Shown here piece by piece: positions 22,741 through 31,736 of a stretch of DNA of 64,000 bases. The notes beneath the pieces were generated by a model that saw only the letters and a program-made list of their open reading frames with translations, was not told the origin of the DNA and searched no databases. The translations under genes and the position numbers were made by a program. Numbering within the stretch: the stretch's first letter is position 1; every line of letters starts with the position of its first letter. Source of the DNA: Nonomuraea thailandensis (GTDB lineage: Bacteria; Actinomycetota; Actinomycetes; Streptosporangiales; Streptosporangiaceae); contig NZ_JAMZEB010000002.1 of NCBI RefSeq assembly GCF_024172165.1, positions 2,997,501 through 3,061,500 on the forward strand, read 5' to 3'.

Positions 22741-23279
22741 TCAGTCGGCGGCCGTGACGACCGTCCCCGCGGTCTCGGGCTGTCCGGCCAGTCTCAGCAT
22801 CACCTGTGCGGCGTCGGCCCGGCCGATGCGGAAGGCCGCCCGCAGCGGCCGGCCGTACGCGGTCCGGACACGTCCGGTGGCAGGTGCGTCGACCACGCGC
22901 GGCACCCGCAGGACTGTCCAGTCCAGATCGCTGCCGCGCAGGAACTCCTCCATCAGCGCGACGTCGGCGAAATGCTTGCCGAGCACGTGCCTGAGCAGGG
23001 GAACGCTGAGATGCCGCATGACGAACCCGGTGCCGGCCTCGCGCCTGGGCGGCCGGGGGCGGCCCGGGGTGGCGACGGTGGAGACGCCGACCCGCCCCTG
23101 ACGGCCGGCTCGAGGACCGCCGGGTCGGGAGCGCTCAGGTCGCTGGTGATGGCACGTACGCCGGGGCTGAGCTTCGCCGGATCGCGCGCCACCGCCGTGA
23201 CGTCGTGACCGGCGGCGATGGCTTGGGCCAGGACGTGCTGCCCGATGCGGTCGGCCGGGCCGAAGACAGTGAGCTTCAT
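22741..23279 (-). pseudogene. NmrA-like NAD(P)-binding reductase, frameshifted with internal deletion
   Basis: From the ATG at 23277-23279 the start is MKLTVFGPADRIGQHVLAQAIAAGHDVTAVARDPAKLSPGVRAITSDL. After AVLEPAVRGG the match moves to another frame (VSTVATPGRP), skips the central part, and continues VMRHLSVPLLRHVLGKHFADVALMEEFLRGSDLDWTVLRVPRVVD...QVMLRLAGQPETAGTVVTAAD to 22741. One frameshift and a deletion of roughly 30-40 residues destroy the domain. It is the second broken NmrA-type gene in the window (compare 12590-13040). Confidence 0.75.
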
Positions 23280-23479
23280 GGAGGTTCCTTGTGGTGAGCT
23301 GGAGGCAGTGGCGCGTCCGGCTCAGACGCGGCTGAGCAGGGTCCGGACGGTCATAGGTTCGAGCGTGCCGCCATGGTGTGACATTCGCCCCTCGTCGCGT
23401 CTCGCCGCCCGCAAGCCGATCACGACCCTTGCGCGGCCGGCATACCCCCGACATACCGCGCGCCTCTACCTTGGCGTGC

Positions 23480-26233
23480 ATGTCTGCCTCGTGGCGGCGG
23501 TTCGCCGCCCTGATGCTGGTCGCCGCGTTCCTGGGCGTGCCGGGCCCTCCGGCCGTCGCGGCCGCGCTGTCCGACGCGGGTTTCTTCGGAAGGTGGAGCG
23601 GCAGCGCCTGGACGGTGGGGCCGCGGCTGAACTACGCGCACGCGGGCCTGAAGCCCGTCGAGAGCGCGGTGAAGGCGGGCGACTACGCGCTGGCCAAGCG
23701 GCGGCTGCTGGACCACTACCGCTCGCGTCCGGCCATCGAGGCCGGCGGCTTCTCGCACACGGCCTGGCCGGGCGCGATCGAGCTGACCCCCAGCCACATC
23801 TGGACGCTGGGATCGGGCGAGGTCCACGTGCGGACGCTCACCTTCGGCCCGGGGGAGAAGACCGTCACGGCCGACGTCACCAGCAGCATCAACAGCGGCA
23901 GGACCGGATTCTTCCTGATGAGCCGGTACAAGGACGCGGTCATCGCCCTCATCAACAGCAGGAGCAAGGGCTCGGGCAAACCCACCCTCCGCCTGACCCT
24001 GGCCGACGGCTCGGTGCGGACCCTCGTCCCCGCGCACGACACCTACATCTGGGCGGCCAAGCCGGGCAACGTGTACGGCGCCAAGTACTACATGCAGGTC
24101 AGCGACCAGGGCGCGGGCCCGTTCACCGATGAGACCCGCAAGGCGTACCTGCGCTTCGACCTCGGCAGCGTCACGAACGTGAAGAAGGCGGAGCTCACGC
24201 TGACCGGCACGGCCGACACCGCCAAGGACATCATGCTGTACGGCAACGCCGAGACCTTCGACGAGGCCACCCGCACCTGGTCCAACACCGTGCAGAACAC
24301 GTTCTCCTGGGAGGGCGACCCCGGCGGCTTCGACTGGAAGCTGCCCGGCGGCGCCGACGCGGAGTACCTCTACCAGCTGCCCCGCTTCTACTTCGCCGGC
24401 CCGCTGGCCCTGGAGTACCAGAGGACCGGCGACGAGCAGCACGCCCGCACGCTCATCGGCCTGATGACCGACTTCATCAAGGACGCCGACGCCTACGACG
24501 CCGACCAGGGCGCCGGTTCCTACCCGGGCAACCTGCACGCCGCGCGTCGCCTGCAGAACTGGATCGCGGCCTACGAGATCCTGCGCAAGAGCCCGTCGCT
24601 GACCCCCGAGGCCAACGTCGCGATCCTCAAGACGATGAACCGGGCCGGCCTCTACCTGGAGGTGAACGTCAACGGCACGCCGAACAAGATGCAGTCACAG
24701 AAGATCACGCTGCTGCACGCCGCGGTCTACTTCCCCGAGTTCCGCGCCGCGCCCGCGTGGCGGGCCGACGCCGCCGGCTTCCTCTCGGCCCAGCTCGACG
24801 ACTCGACCTACGCCGACGGCGGCTACAAGGAGTCCACGGACGCCTACCTGCGGGGCTACCTCAGACAGTACGTGGACGTCGTCGCCTTCATGCGGCGCCA
24901 CGGCATCACCTTCACCGCGACCGCCAAGCTGCGGCAACTGGGCCGCTTCCTCATGGACCAGAGCTACCCCAGCGGGTACGGCCCGGCCTACGGCGACAGC
25001 GACTCCCTCGACCTGCGCAGCACCCTCAGGAGCCTGGGCGAGCTGCTCGACGACCCCGAACTGCTCCACGCCGGCACCTCCGGCACGTCGGGCAGGAAGC
25101 CGGCGCACACCTCCGCGCTCTACCCGGACACCCGGGTCGCGATCTCCCGCTCCGGCTGGACCACCGGCGACTCCCACCTGCGGATCAACGCCGACCGCGG
25201 CAACCACGGCCATCCGGACGAGCTGGCGATCACCGCGTACGCGTACGGCCGGCCCCTCCTGCCCGACATGGGCACCTTCACCTACAGCACGGACGCCCGC
25301 GCCAAGTGGCTGCGGCTCACCACGGAGGCGCACAGCACGATCGAGATCGACGAGCAGCCGCAGACCTCGACCGCGGCCGGCGGGATCTCGCATCTGATCA
25401 GCAACCCCGCCTTCGACCTGATCGGCGCGAACACCGAGAGCTCCGCCGGCGTCCGCCACGAGCGGTCCGTCCTGTCGCTGCACTCGGGCCTGTGGCTGGT
25501 CTCCGACCGGCTCAAGCCGGCCGACTCCGCCAAGGAGCACCGCTACGAGCAGAACTGGCATCTCGCCGCGGACGCGAACCCCTCGATCCGCTCCGGGACG
25601 GAGGCCACGACCACCGCGTTCGCGACGGGCGCGAACCTCACGATCGTCCCCGCCGACCCCGGCGAGGTCGCCTCCACCCTGCGCGACGGCTACTACGCGC
25701 CGCGGTTCTACTCGGTGGAGGACGCCAAGTACGCCTCCTACGTCAAGACGGGCGCCGGCCGGACGACGTTCGACACGCTCCTGCTGCCGTCCAAGGGCGC
25801 GGCCGACACCTCGGCGACGGTGGACCGGCTCCCCGTGAGCGGCGCTCGGACGCACGAGGCCACGGCCCTGAGCCTGAACGGCGGCGCGGGGGTCTACTAC
25901 AAGTCCTGGACCACGAAGGCGCCGCGCGCGTTCGGGGCCTACACCTTCGACGGCAAGCTGCTCTACGCCGACGCCGGGTCGATCGTGATGGTGGACGGCT
26001 CGTCGATCGAACGTGCCGGCACGACCCTGGTCAAGGCCCCGGCGGCGGTCAAGGACCTGGCCGTGACCTTCGACGGGGACGGCACCGTACGCATCGACGG
26101 CAGCGGGCTGAGCGCGAGCACCGACCCGGCCACGTCCATCGCGATCACGGCGCCGAAGGCCGCCAAGGTGATCCTCAACGGCGCCGTCGTGCCCTTCGAA
26201 CGCGCGGGCGCGCTCATCTACGCGGCCGCCTGA
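23480..26233 (+). CDS. Secreted heparinase II/III-type polysaccharide lyase with DNRLRE-like insert
   Basis: 917 residues from the ATG at 23480. A signal peptide MSASWRRFAALMLVAAFLGVPGPPAVAA comes first. Next is an N-terminal helical region (KRRLLDHYRSRPAI). Residues of about 150-250 look like a DNRLRE/CBM96-type beta domain (TYIWAAKPGNVYGAKYYMQV...KAYLRFDLGSVTNVKKAELTL). A helical toroid follows (LPRFYFAGPLALEYQRT...LQNWIAAYEIL). The heparinase II/III domain has NADRGNHGHPDELAITAYAYGRPLLPDMGTFTYS near residue 570, with the catalytic-type His, then beta-sandwich repeats. It probably degrades an acidic or microbial polysaccharide outside the cell. An N-terminal lyase region split by a beta insert is unusual. 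No transporter is adjacent. Confidence 0.85.
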   Translation: MSASWRRFAALMLVAAFLGVPGPPAVAAALSDAGFFGRWSGSAWTVGPRLNYAHAGLKPVESAVKAGDYALAKRRLLDHYRSRPAIEAGGFSHTAWPGAIELTPSHIWTLGSGEVHVRTLTFGPGEKTVTADVTSSINSGRTGFFLMSRYKDAVIALINSRSKGSGKPTLRLTLADGSVRTLVPAHDTYIWAAKPGNVYGAKYYMQVSDQGAGPFTDETRKAYLRFDLGSVTNVKKAELTLTGTADTAKDIMLYGNAETFDEATRTWSNTVQNTFSWEGDPGGFDWKLPGGADAEYLYQLPRFYFAGPLALEYQRTGDEQHARTLIGLMTDFIKDADAYDADQGAGSYPGNLHAARRLQNWIAAYEILRKSPSLTPEANVAILKTMNRAGLYLEVNVNGTPNKMQSQKITLLHAAVYFPEFRAAPAWRADAAGFLSAQLDDSTYADGGYKESTDAYLRGYLRQYVDVVAFMRRHGITFTATAKLRQLGRFLMDQSYPSGYGPAYGDSDSLDLRSTLRSLGELLDDPELLHAGTSGTSGRKPAHTSALYPDTRVAISRSGWTTGDSHLRINADRGNHGHPDELAITAYAYGRPLLPDMGTFTYSTDARAKWLRLTTEAHSTIEIDEQPQTSTAAGGISHLISNPAFDLIGANTESSAGVRHERSVLSLHSGLWLVSDRLKPADSAKEHRYEQNWHLAADANPSIRSGTEATTTAFATGANLTIVPADPGEVASTLRDGYYAPRFYSVEDAKYASYVKTGAGRTTFDTLLLPSKGAADTSATVDRLPVSGARTHEATALSLNGGAGVYYKSWTTKAPRAFGAYTFDGKLLYADAGSIVMVDGSSIERAGTTLVKAPAAVKDLAVTFDGDGTVRIDGSGLSASTDPATSIAITAPKAAKVILNGAVVPFERAGALIYAAA

Positions 26234-26262
26234 CCCCGGACACGCCTCCACGCCGGACCCGC

Positions 26263-26853
26263 TCAGGAGGGCGAAGGCCCTTCGAGCGGGTTGGCGGTGA
26301 TCCGCGTGGCGAGGTCGTTGCGGATCGACACGGCGGCGGCGCTGCCCGGCTTGCGCCTCGCCTGGTCCTCGAAGGACGCCAGGAACTCACCGGCGAACCC
26401 CAGCCGGGGGAAGCGGGTGAGCAGCTCCGCTCGCGCGTCCGACGGGAACTGCTCGGCATGCCGCCCGACGATCTCCCAGCTCGTGGCGACCTGCAGCAGG
26501 TGCGCCTCGGGGTCGGCGGACGCGGACACGTCCGCGCGTATGTGCAAGGTGATGATCTCCTCGGCTCTGGCGGCCCGCTCGACCGGCCAGCCGGCCGCCG
26601 TGCCGAAGGCCCAGGCCAACCGGCCTCCCGCCTCCTCGAACGGCACGGTGTGGCTGTCGAAGGCCTCCGTCAGCGCGAGGTCATGCAGCAGCGCCGAGAC
26701 GTAGTACAACTCCTCGTCGTAGGCGATGCGGTGTGCCGCGCCGTACATCGCTCCCCAGAAGTAGGACCGGACACAGTGGTTGAGCAGCGCGGGTGAGCAG
26801 AAACGCCTGACCACCGACAGCGCCGCCGCGGCGGCGGGAGTCTCCGGAACCAT
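26263..26853 (-). CDS. HD-domain putative phosphohydrolase
   Basis: 196 residues from the ATG at 26851-26853. AYDEELYYVSALLHDLALTEAFD carries the HD dyad, preceded by LLNHCVRSYFWG (first metal His). It resembles the small HD family that includes cyanamide-hydratase-like proteins (VPxTPAAxAALxVVxxFCSPALLNHCxRSYxWG). The start lies four bases after the stop of the lysoplasmalogenase-like gene, so both are one transcript. Substrate not determined. Confidence 0.82.
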   Translation of the reverse strand: MVPETPAAAAALSVVRRFCSPALLNHCVRSYFWGAMYGAAHRIAYDEELYYVSALLHDLALTEAFDSHTVPFEEAGGRLAWAFGTAAGWPVERAARAEEIITLHIRADVSASADPEAHLLQVATSWEIVGRHAEQFPSDARAELLTRFPRLGFAGEFLASFEDQARRKPGSAAAVSIRNDLATRITANPLEGPSPS

Positions 26854-26857
26854 GAGC

Positions 26858-27538
26858 TCAGTCTCGCGTATCCGCCGGCTCCGGCCCTCGATCCTCAGCG
26901 CGTGTCGGGAGCGGGCGAGCGGCCCCCGGGTGTTCGGGGGTGGACATGAGCCCCGACGCCAGGAGGTACTGGGCCGCCAGGTAGGTGGCCATGACGACGA
27001 CATCGTGCAGCGGCAGGAGCGGCAGCCCCGCCAGGCTGACGCCGATGAGGCTGTCCGACAGCAGGAAGAGCAGCGCTCCCGCGCCCGCCCGCCGGTTGAC
27101 GCCCCAGGCGATCACCGCGGTGGAGACCAGCAGCAGCGAGTACGCCGCCACGGGCGCCCGCAGGTCGCCCAGGCCCGGCCAGAGCACCACGATGGCCGCC
27201 AGCCAGGCCAGGCCGTAGCCGGCCGGGATCGCGGGCGGCAGCCTGCGCAGGGCGCCCCTGCGCGCGAAGCAGGAGAGGTAGCAGACGTGGGCGGCGGCGA
27301 AGAGGGCCATGCCGGGGATGAACAGGCCGTCGATGTTCAGGCAGACGTCGCCGCCCCAGGAGAACAGCAACGCCGCCACCAGGCCCCGCGAGCCGCCGGA
27401 GGCCGCCGCCCACGCGGCCAGCAGCGGCATCAGCATCGCCTTGGTGAGGGTGTCGAACGGAGCCGCCTGCGCGGCCACCAGCGCCAGGTGCACGGCCGCA
27501 CACACCCAGAACCCGACAAGCAGGGCACCACTTCGCAT
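26858..27538 (-). CDS. YhhN/TMEM86-like lysoplasmalogenase family membrane protein
   Basis: 226 residues with about eight membrane helices. LTKAMLMPLLAAW carries the conserved TKP-like region. LLFSWGGDVCLNIDGLFIPGMALFAAAHVCYLSCFARR matches the family core (S/W-GD-L/CLN...F..G...F...H..Y). FLLSDSLIGVSLA supplies the SDS motif. Characterised members hydrolyse the vinyl-ether bond of lysoplasmalogens; here the substrate lipid is unknown. The gene heads a two-gene operon with the HD protein. The promoter region is shared with the divergent sulfotransferase at 27705. Confidence 0.85.
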   Translation of the reverse strand: MRSGALLVGFWVCAAVHLALVAAQAAPFDTLTKAMLMPLLAAWAAASGGSRGLVAALLFSWGGDVCLNIDGLFIPGMALFAAAHVCYLSCFARRGALRRLPPAIPAGYGLAWLAAIVVLWPGLGDLRAPVAAYSLLLVSTAVIAWGVNRRAGAGALLFLLSDSLIGVSLAGLPLLPLHDVVVMATYLAAQYLLASGLMSTPEHPGAARPLPTRAEDRGPEPADTRD

Positions 27539-27704
27539 TCCGGGATCGTAGCGTTCCGCCGGTCCGCGCAGGGAACGGAGGAAGTCGCAGCGGGTCACGG
27601 GCTCGGGTGGAGGGGACGGCGTGAGCGGCCACTGGACCCGGCGCACGGGTCCCGTGCCGGCCGTCCATGCGCGCGCAGGGCATGCGGACGTTACCGTTGG
27701 GGGC

Positions 27705-28385
27705 ATGATCATCTGGGTCGCTTCGTTCCCCCGATCAGGCAACACCTTCCTGCGCATCATCCTCAAGCAGCTGTACGGGGTGCGCACCTCCACCGTCTAC
27801 GACGTGGACGGCGTGGCCGAGCGGCTCGGCCCCGACCTGATCGGCTTCGAGGAGCGCCCGTCCCCGATCGAGGAGATGCGCGCCTCCGAGAAGCTGCATT
27901 TCGTCAAGACGCACCGGCAGCGGGCCGGGGAGGAGGATCGCGCGATCTGCCTCGTGCGGGACGGCCGCGACTCCATCACCTCATGGGCCCGCCTGACCGG
28001 TGCGCCTGACGTCGAGGCCGGGATCCGCGCGATCATCGACCGCCGTGACGAGGCCGGAACGGGCAGCTGGGGCCGCAACGTCCTGAGCTGGCTACGTCCG
28101 CCCGCGCCCCAGCGCGTGATGCTCCGCTACGAGGAGCTGATCAGCCGGCCGCGACCGGCCGTCGAGAACGTGCTGGCCACGCTGGCGCCGGCCCTGCGGC
28201 CCCTGCCGGACGCCCGCATTCCCACCTTCGCGGAGCTCCACCGGGTCGACGGCGGCTTCTTCCGGCGAGGACACACCGGCACGCACGCGGACGAGCTGTC
28301 GGAGGAGCTGCACCAGCTCTTCTGGTCCCGCCCCGACAACGTCGCGGCCATGGAGCTGCTCGGGTACGCGCGCGACGCCTGCTAG
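27705..28385 (+). CDS. Sulfotransferase family protein
   Basis: 226 residues. IIWVASFPRSGNTFLRIILKQLYG contains the 5'-phosphosulfate loop (SFPRSGNT). LHFVKTHRQ holds the likely catalytic region (KTH). ICLVRDGRDSITSWARL is the 3'-phosphate loop (RDGRD..S). This is the complete PAPS-dependent sulfotransferase layout. The ATG at 27705 gives the minimal family N-terminus; longer frames add only basic residues. The acceptor molecule cannot be predicted. Confidence 0.9.
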   Translation: MIIWVASFPRSGNTFLRIILKQLYGVRTSTVYDVDGVAERLGPDLIGFEERPSPIEEMRASEKLHFVKTHRQRAGEEDRAICLVRDGRDSITSWARLTGAPDVEAGIRAIIDRRDEAGTGSWGRNVLSWLRPPAPQRVMLRYEELISRPRPAVENVLATLAPALRPLPDARIPTFAELHRVDGGFFRRGHTGTHADELSEELHQLFWSRPDNVAAMELLGYARDAC

Positions 28386-28411
28386 GTGACGGCCGGCCCG
28401 GCAGGGACGCC

Positions 28412-29218
28412 TCAGCGGCGCAGCCGCGTCCAGGTGCCGTGCGGCGCCGACCGCAGGAGCGAGGACAGGCCGGCTTCGTCGAAGGCCAGCTCCAGGTCGG
28501 CCAGCCCTTCGGAGAAGTGGGCCCAGCCGTCGTAGTGGGCAGGGATCACCAGGCCCGGGTCCAGCACGGCCGCGGCGGCCGCGGCTCGCCGGCCGTCGAA
28601 CGTCAGGGGACGCCCGTCGAACTTCGCGGGCACGCGGGCCGCCCCGGCGTGGATCAGCGCCACGTCGATGTCCGGCAGGCGGCGGGAGATCCGCGCCACG
28701 GTGCGGACGGAGGCGTTGTCGCCGCTGATGTAGATCGTGGGAAGCCCTGGACCGGACAGGACGAACCCGGTGACCTCGCAGTTGACGTGGCCGTCGGCAT
28801 CACGATCGCCGTCCTCGGGGCCGTGGACGGCGGGGACCGCCAGGACGGTGAGATGGCCCTCGCCGTCGCCGCGGAGCACGCGGTGGCTGTCCCAGGGCGC
28901 GAGCCCGATCGCGGGGGGACCGAGCCGGGCCGCGGAGAGCGGGCCGGTGATGACCAGCGGGGCGGCTTCGGCGTACGCGCGTCCCCGCTCGTCGAGGTTG
29001 TCCGGATGGCCGTCGTGGCTGACCAGCACCAGGTCGATCGCGCCCAGGGCGTCCTCGGTGGCGGCGGGACCCGCCGTCTTCGTCAGGTATCCGTGCGGCC
29101 CGGCGTCGTCGAAGGTCGGGTCGCTGACGATGCGCAGGCCGCCGAGGTCGATGACGGCCGTGGGGCCGCCCAGGACGGTGATCGCACATTCCTGCCGGGG
29201 CAGCTCGGGGGTGGTCAT
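28412..29218 (-). CDS. UlaG-like metallo-beta-lactamase fold hydrolase
   Basis: 268 residues. The metal site reads LVLVSHDGHPDNLDE, where family members usually have SHDHHxDNLD. The second His of the HxHxDH-type motif is therefore replaced by Gly (position of HDG), which may change metal binding. Other expected elements are TAVIDLGGLRIVSDPTF, PAVHGP, GDNAS and VIPAHYDGWAHF. The active site may be altered or the enzyme may bind one metal. It precedes the VOC gene's end by about 40 bases on the same strand, so the two may be co-transcribed. Confidence 0.8.
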   Translation of the reverse strand: MTTPELPRQECAITVLGGPTAVIDLGGLRIVSDPTFDDAGPHGYLTKTAGPAATEDALGAIDLVLVSHDGHPDNLDERGRAYAEAAPLVITGPLSAARLGPPAIGLAPWDSHRVLRGDGEGHLTVLAVPAVHGPEDGDRDADGHVNCEVTGFVLSGPGLPTIYISGDNASVRTVARISRRLPDIDVALIHAGAARVPAKFDGRPLTFDGRRAAAAAAVLDPGLVIPAHYDGWAHFSEGLADLELAFDEAGLSSLLRSAPHGTWTRLRR

Positions 29219-29261
29219 CCGATCAGCTCCGATCGCCGCGGGCGGGTGACAGCGCGCACGC

Positions 29262-29879
29262 TCATGACGGCAGCTCCGTCCCGGCCTGTTCGCGCACCAT
29301 GTGGTCGGCGTACCAGGCGGGCCAGTCCGGGTCCTCCGTGCCGAGGCGCGCCTCGTGCTCGCCGTGCGCGGCGGCGGCCCGGCGCAGCGCGGCCGCGAGG
29401 TCGGGGGCGGAGGCGTACGTGGTGGCCGACGGGTCGATCCGGCCCGGGAGCCGCGTGGTGACCTCCTGAAGGATCCAGCCGTTGCCGTCGGGGTCGCTGA
29501 AGGACAGGAACGAGCCGTAACTCGTGCGCCGCGGGTCCGGCCCGGGCACCCGGGCGTCGGTGCCGGCGTGGTGGAAGATGCCGCCGGCGTCGTGGAAGAT
29601 CTCGCTCGGGCCGGCGCCGAGCCGGTTGAGCTCGTCGTACGCGGCGGCGATGTCGTCGACGATCAGGTGCAGCCCCTGCGCCGAGCCGGGCGCCTGGGAC
29701 GTGACCGAGGTGCCGAAGATGACCGAGGCCGGCGAGCCGGGCGGGGTCACCTGCACCACCCGGAAGTCCTCACCGGTGGCGAGGTCGGCGTCGAGCCGCC
29801 AGCCCAGCCCGGTGTAGAAGTCCCTGGCCCGGTCGACGTCCGAGACCGGCACCACGACGACTTCGAGTTTCATGTCCAT
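29262..29879 (-). CDS. VOC (glyoxalase/bleomycin-resistance-like) family protein
   Basis: 205 residues. The first 140 form a VOC module: LEVVVVPVSDVDRARDFYTGLGWRLDADL, FGTSVTSQAPGSAQGLHLIVDDIAAAYDELNRLG, and SFSDPDGNGWILQEVTTRLPGR (terminal glutamate metal ligand). The C-terminal 60 residues (AALRRAAAAHGEHEARLG...WPAWYADHMVREQAG) match a frequent actinobacterial extension. The role is unknown; VOC proteins bind a metal and act on small molecules or bind drugs. It is divergent from a TetR gene at 30064 and is a likely target of it. Confidence 0.85.
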   Translation of the reverse strand: MDMKLEVVVVPVSDVDRARDFYTGLGWRLDADLATGEDFRVVQVTPPGSPASVIFGTSVTSQAPGSAQGLHLIVDDIAAAYDELNRLGAGPSEIFHDAGGIFHHAGTDARVPGPDPRRTSYGSFLSFSDPDGNGWILQEVTTRLPGRIDPSATTYASAPDLAAALRRAAAAHGEHEARLGTEDPDWPAWYADHMVREQAGTELPS

Positions 29880-30063
29880 AATGTGCGCCTCCTGCGCTCG
29901 TGCCGGGGACCGGCACGATGGGTTCGTTGGACTCCCGCGTCAACGCACCGACCTACAGGATTATTCTCATCATCCATCGAATCAAGAAACCCCAGGTCAA
30001 ATACTATTTTGCCGTAGTTCTGTATGATGTAGGTCATCCAGGTAAGGGAGGAAAGGGGTTGAT

Positions 30064-30642
30064 ATGGGCCATTCGCAGGCGGACAAGGCGGCGACCCGCG
30101 CCCGGGTCCTGCGGATCACCTCCCGTAAGATCCGCGCTGAGGGAGTCACCCGCCCGGCCATCGCGGACCTCATGAAGGAGGCCGGGCTCACGCACGGCGG
30201 CTTCTACAAACACTTCACCTCGCGCGACGATCTCATCGCCCAGGCCGCCGCCGTCGCCCTCACCGAGGGCTCGGCGAAGCTGGAACGGGCCGCGCGCGGG
30301 AACGAGCGGAGCGCGCGGGACGGTCTCATCGACGCCTATCTCGCCAGACGGCACCGCGACAGACCGGCCACCGGCTGCGCGCTGGTCACCCTGGGAGCCG
30401 CCGCGGGGCGGGGCGACGAGCGGCTCCGGCAGGCCTACGAGAAGCAGGTCCGCGCGTACCTGGAGCTGATCGAAGGCCCGGACGGCGACGGCCGGGACGC
30501 CGGGGCAGAGGCGATGCTCACCCTCGCCGCCCTGGTCGGCGCCGTGCTCATGGCCCGGGCCGTGGCCGACGAGGACCTCTCGGACGAGTTGCTCGAGACC
30601 GTCGCCCGGAGGCTCAGACAACCCGCCTCAGAAGCCTCCTGA
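30064..30642 (+). CDS. TetR/AcrR family regulator
   Basis: 192 residues: RARVLRITSRKIRAEGVTRPAIADLMKEAGLTHGGFYKHFTSRDDLIAQAAAVAL is a textbook TetR helix-turn-helix (LTHGGFYKHF recognition helix). The C-terminal ligand domain has DRPATGCALVTLGAAAGRGDERLR. It belongs to the AcrR/NemR-like group that often controls oxidoreductases or glyoxalases. The ribosome site is AGGGAGGAAAGG. The 180-base region before it is unusually AT-rich for this DNA and must hold the divergent promoters for the VOC gene. Confidence 0.88.
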   Translation: MGHSQADKAATRARVLRITSRKIRAEGVTRPAIADLMKEAGLTHGGFYKHFTSRDDLIAQAAAVALTEGSAKLERAARGNERSARDGLIDAYLARRHRDRPATGCALVTLGAAAGRGDERLRQAYEKQVRAYLELIEGPDGDGRDAGAEAMLTLAALVGAVLMARAVADEDLSDELLETVARRLRQPASEAS

Positions 30643-30679
30643 GGCCGGCGTCCCGCGACGCGCGCCGAGCACCTCGCGG

Positions 30680-30875
30680 CCCCGCGGCGACCCCGGCCGG
30701 AACGTCGCGGTACCTGCCCGGCGGCAGGGCCAGCACCACGACGTCCGCCCCGGCCGCCGCCTGCGCCGCGCTCACCGCGACCGCGCCGGGCGTGACGACC
30801 TCGACGAGGAGGGGGATCCGCGAGGCCGCCCCGGAGCCCGCGATCAGGACGCGGTAGCCGGCCGCGACGGCGCGG
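30680..30875 (-). pseudogene. Fragment of an NADPH-dependent F420 reductase / coenzyme-binding protein
   Basis: The minus strand encodes AVAAGYRVLIAGSGAASRIPLLVEVVTPGAVAVSAAQAAAGADVVVLALPPGRYRDVP, a clear piece of the NADP-binding domain of F420-dependent NADP reductases. The GxGxxG start of the fold is absent. Downstream the match ends in an arginine-rich frame that overlaps the tetR stop. Only about 65 of some 200 residues remain. Confidence 0.7.
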
Positions 30876-30917
30876 CAGTCACGGTCTCCTCCTCCGCATC
30901 CTGACGTGGAGCACGGT

Positions 30918-31481
30918 TCAGGCGGCCTGGCGGAGCGGGGCCAGGGCACGGCTCCAGGCGACGACCTCGTCGAGCATGGTCACGAGGGCCGCCACCTGCC
31001 GCTCATCGGCCACGAGCCTGCTGAAGTCGCGGAAGTCGGTGAACAACGACAGGGCCACGTTGGTGCGCACGTCGGCGAGCTTCAGCTCACCGCCGATCAG
31101 TCGCAACTGCTCCGCCGCCCGGGCCCCGCCGACGCTGCCGTAGGACACGATGCCGAAGGCCTTGTGGTTCCACTCGGCGAACAGGTAGTCGATCGCGTTC
31201 TTCAGCACACCGGAGGTGGAGTGGTTGTACTCGGGCGTCACCATGACGAAGCCGTCGTAGGAGGCGATCTTGGCGGCCCACGCCTTCGTGTGCTCGTTCT
31301 GGTACTGGCCGTAGGCCGGCGGCAGGGGCTCGTCCAGGTGCGGAAGCGGGTGGTCCAGCAGGTCCACCAGCTCGAAGACGGCGTCCGTGCGCCGGGAGGC
31401 GTGCTCCAGCACCCACCGCGCCACCTGCTCGCCGTTGCGGCCGGGGCGGGTGCTGCCGAGGATGATGCCGATGCGAATCAT
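30918..31481 (-). CDS. NAD(P)H-dependent FMN reductase
   Basis: 187 residues: IRIGIILGSTRPGRNGEQVARWVLEHA (phosphate loop GSTRPGR), YQNEHTKAWAAKIASYDGFVMVTPEYNHSTSGVLKNAIDYLFAEWNHKAFGIVSYGSVGGARA. This is the complete flavodoxin-like fold with TPEYN flavin contact. It resembles the N-terminal half of the fusion at 5812-6903. A perfect palindrome (31684-31695) lies between it and the HxlR gene on the same strand, so HxlR control is likely. Electron acceptor unknown (FMN, azo compounds or quinones in relatives). Confidence 0.9.
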   Translation of the reverse strand: MIRIGIILGSTRPGRNGEQVARWVLEHASRRTDAVFELVDLLDHPLPHLDEPLPPAYGQYQNEHTKAWAAKIASYDGFVMVTPEYNHSTSGVLKNAIDYLFAEWNHKAFGIVSYGSVGGARAAEQLRLIGGELKLADVRTNVALSLFTDFRDFSRLVADERQVAALVTMLDEVVAWSRALAPLRQAA

Positions 31482-31683
31482 CGCAGGGTCCTTTCAACGG
31501 ATGTCTTACGGTGTGGGGTTGCCAAGGAGGCCCCGGGGCGGGCGGGAGCGTGTGAGAGTCCCGGTGGGCATGCGAACGCCCAGGGGCGATGCCGGCGGGA
31601 CCTCGTCTCCGGTACCTGCGCCGACGGCGTCGAGCTGGGCTTTCCGCCGGCCTCGGTGACTTCCGAGTACTGAATACCCGCAC

Positions 31684-31695
31684 GTGACCGGTCAC
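31684..31695. promoter_or_regulatory. Candidate HxlR operator
   Basis: GTGACCGGTCAC is a perfect 12-base palindrome, with further GTCAC/GTGAA half-sites up to 31725. Related GGTCAC and GTGACC half-sites recur at 32199-32240, upstream of the HxlR gene. GAGTAC occurs near both clusters. Confidence 0.5.
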
Positions 31696-31736
31696 TTCAA
31701 CGGAACCGTGGTCACCTGGAGTGAACCGGCCAGGTC

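Noticed and set aside
24695..26251. 518-codon minus-strand frame
   Set aside because: Antisense to the heparinase gene; composition is typical of a GC shadow (V, R, G repeats), with no family pattern.
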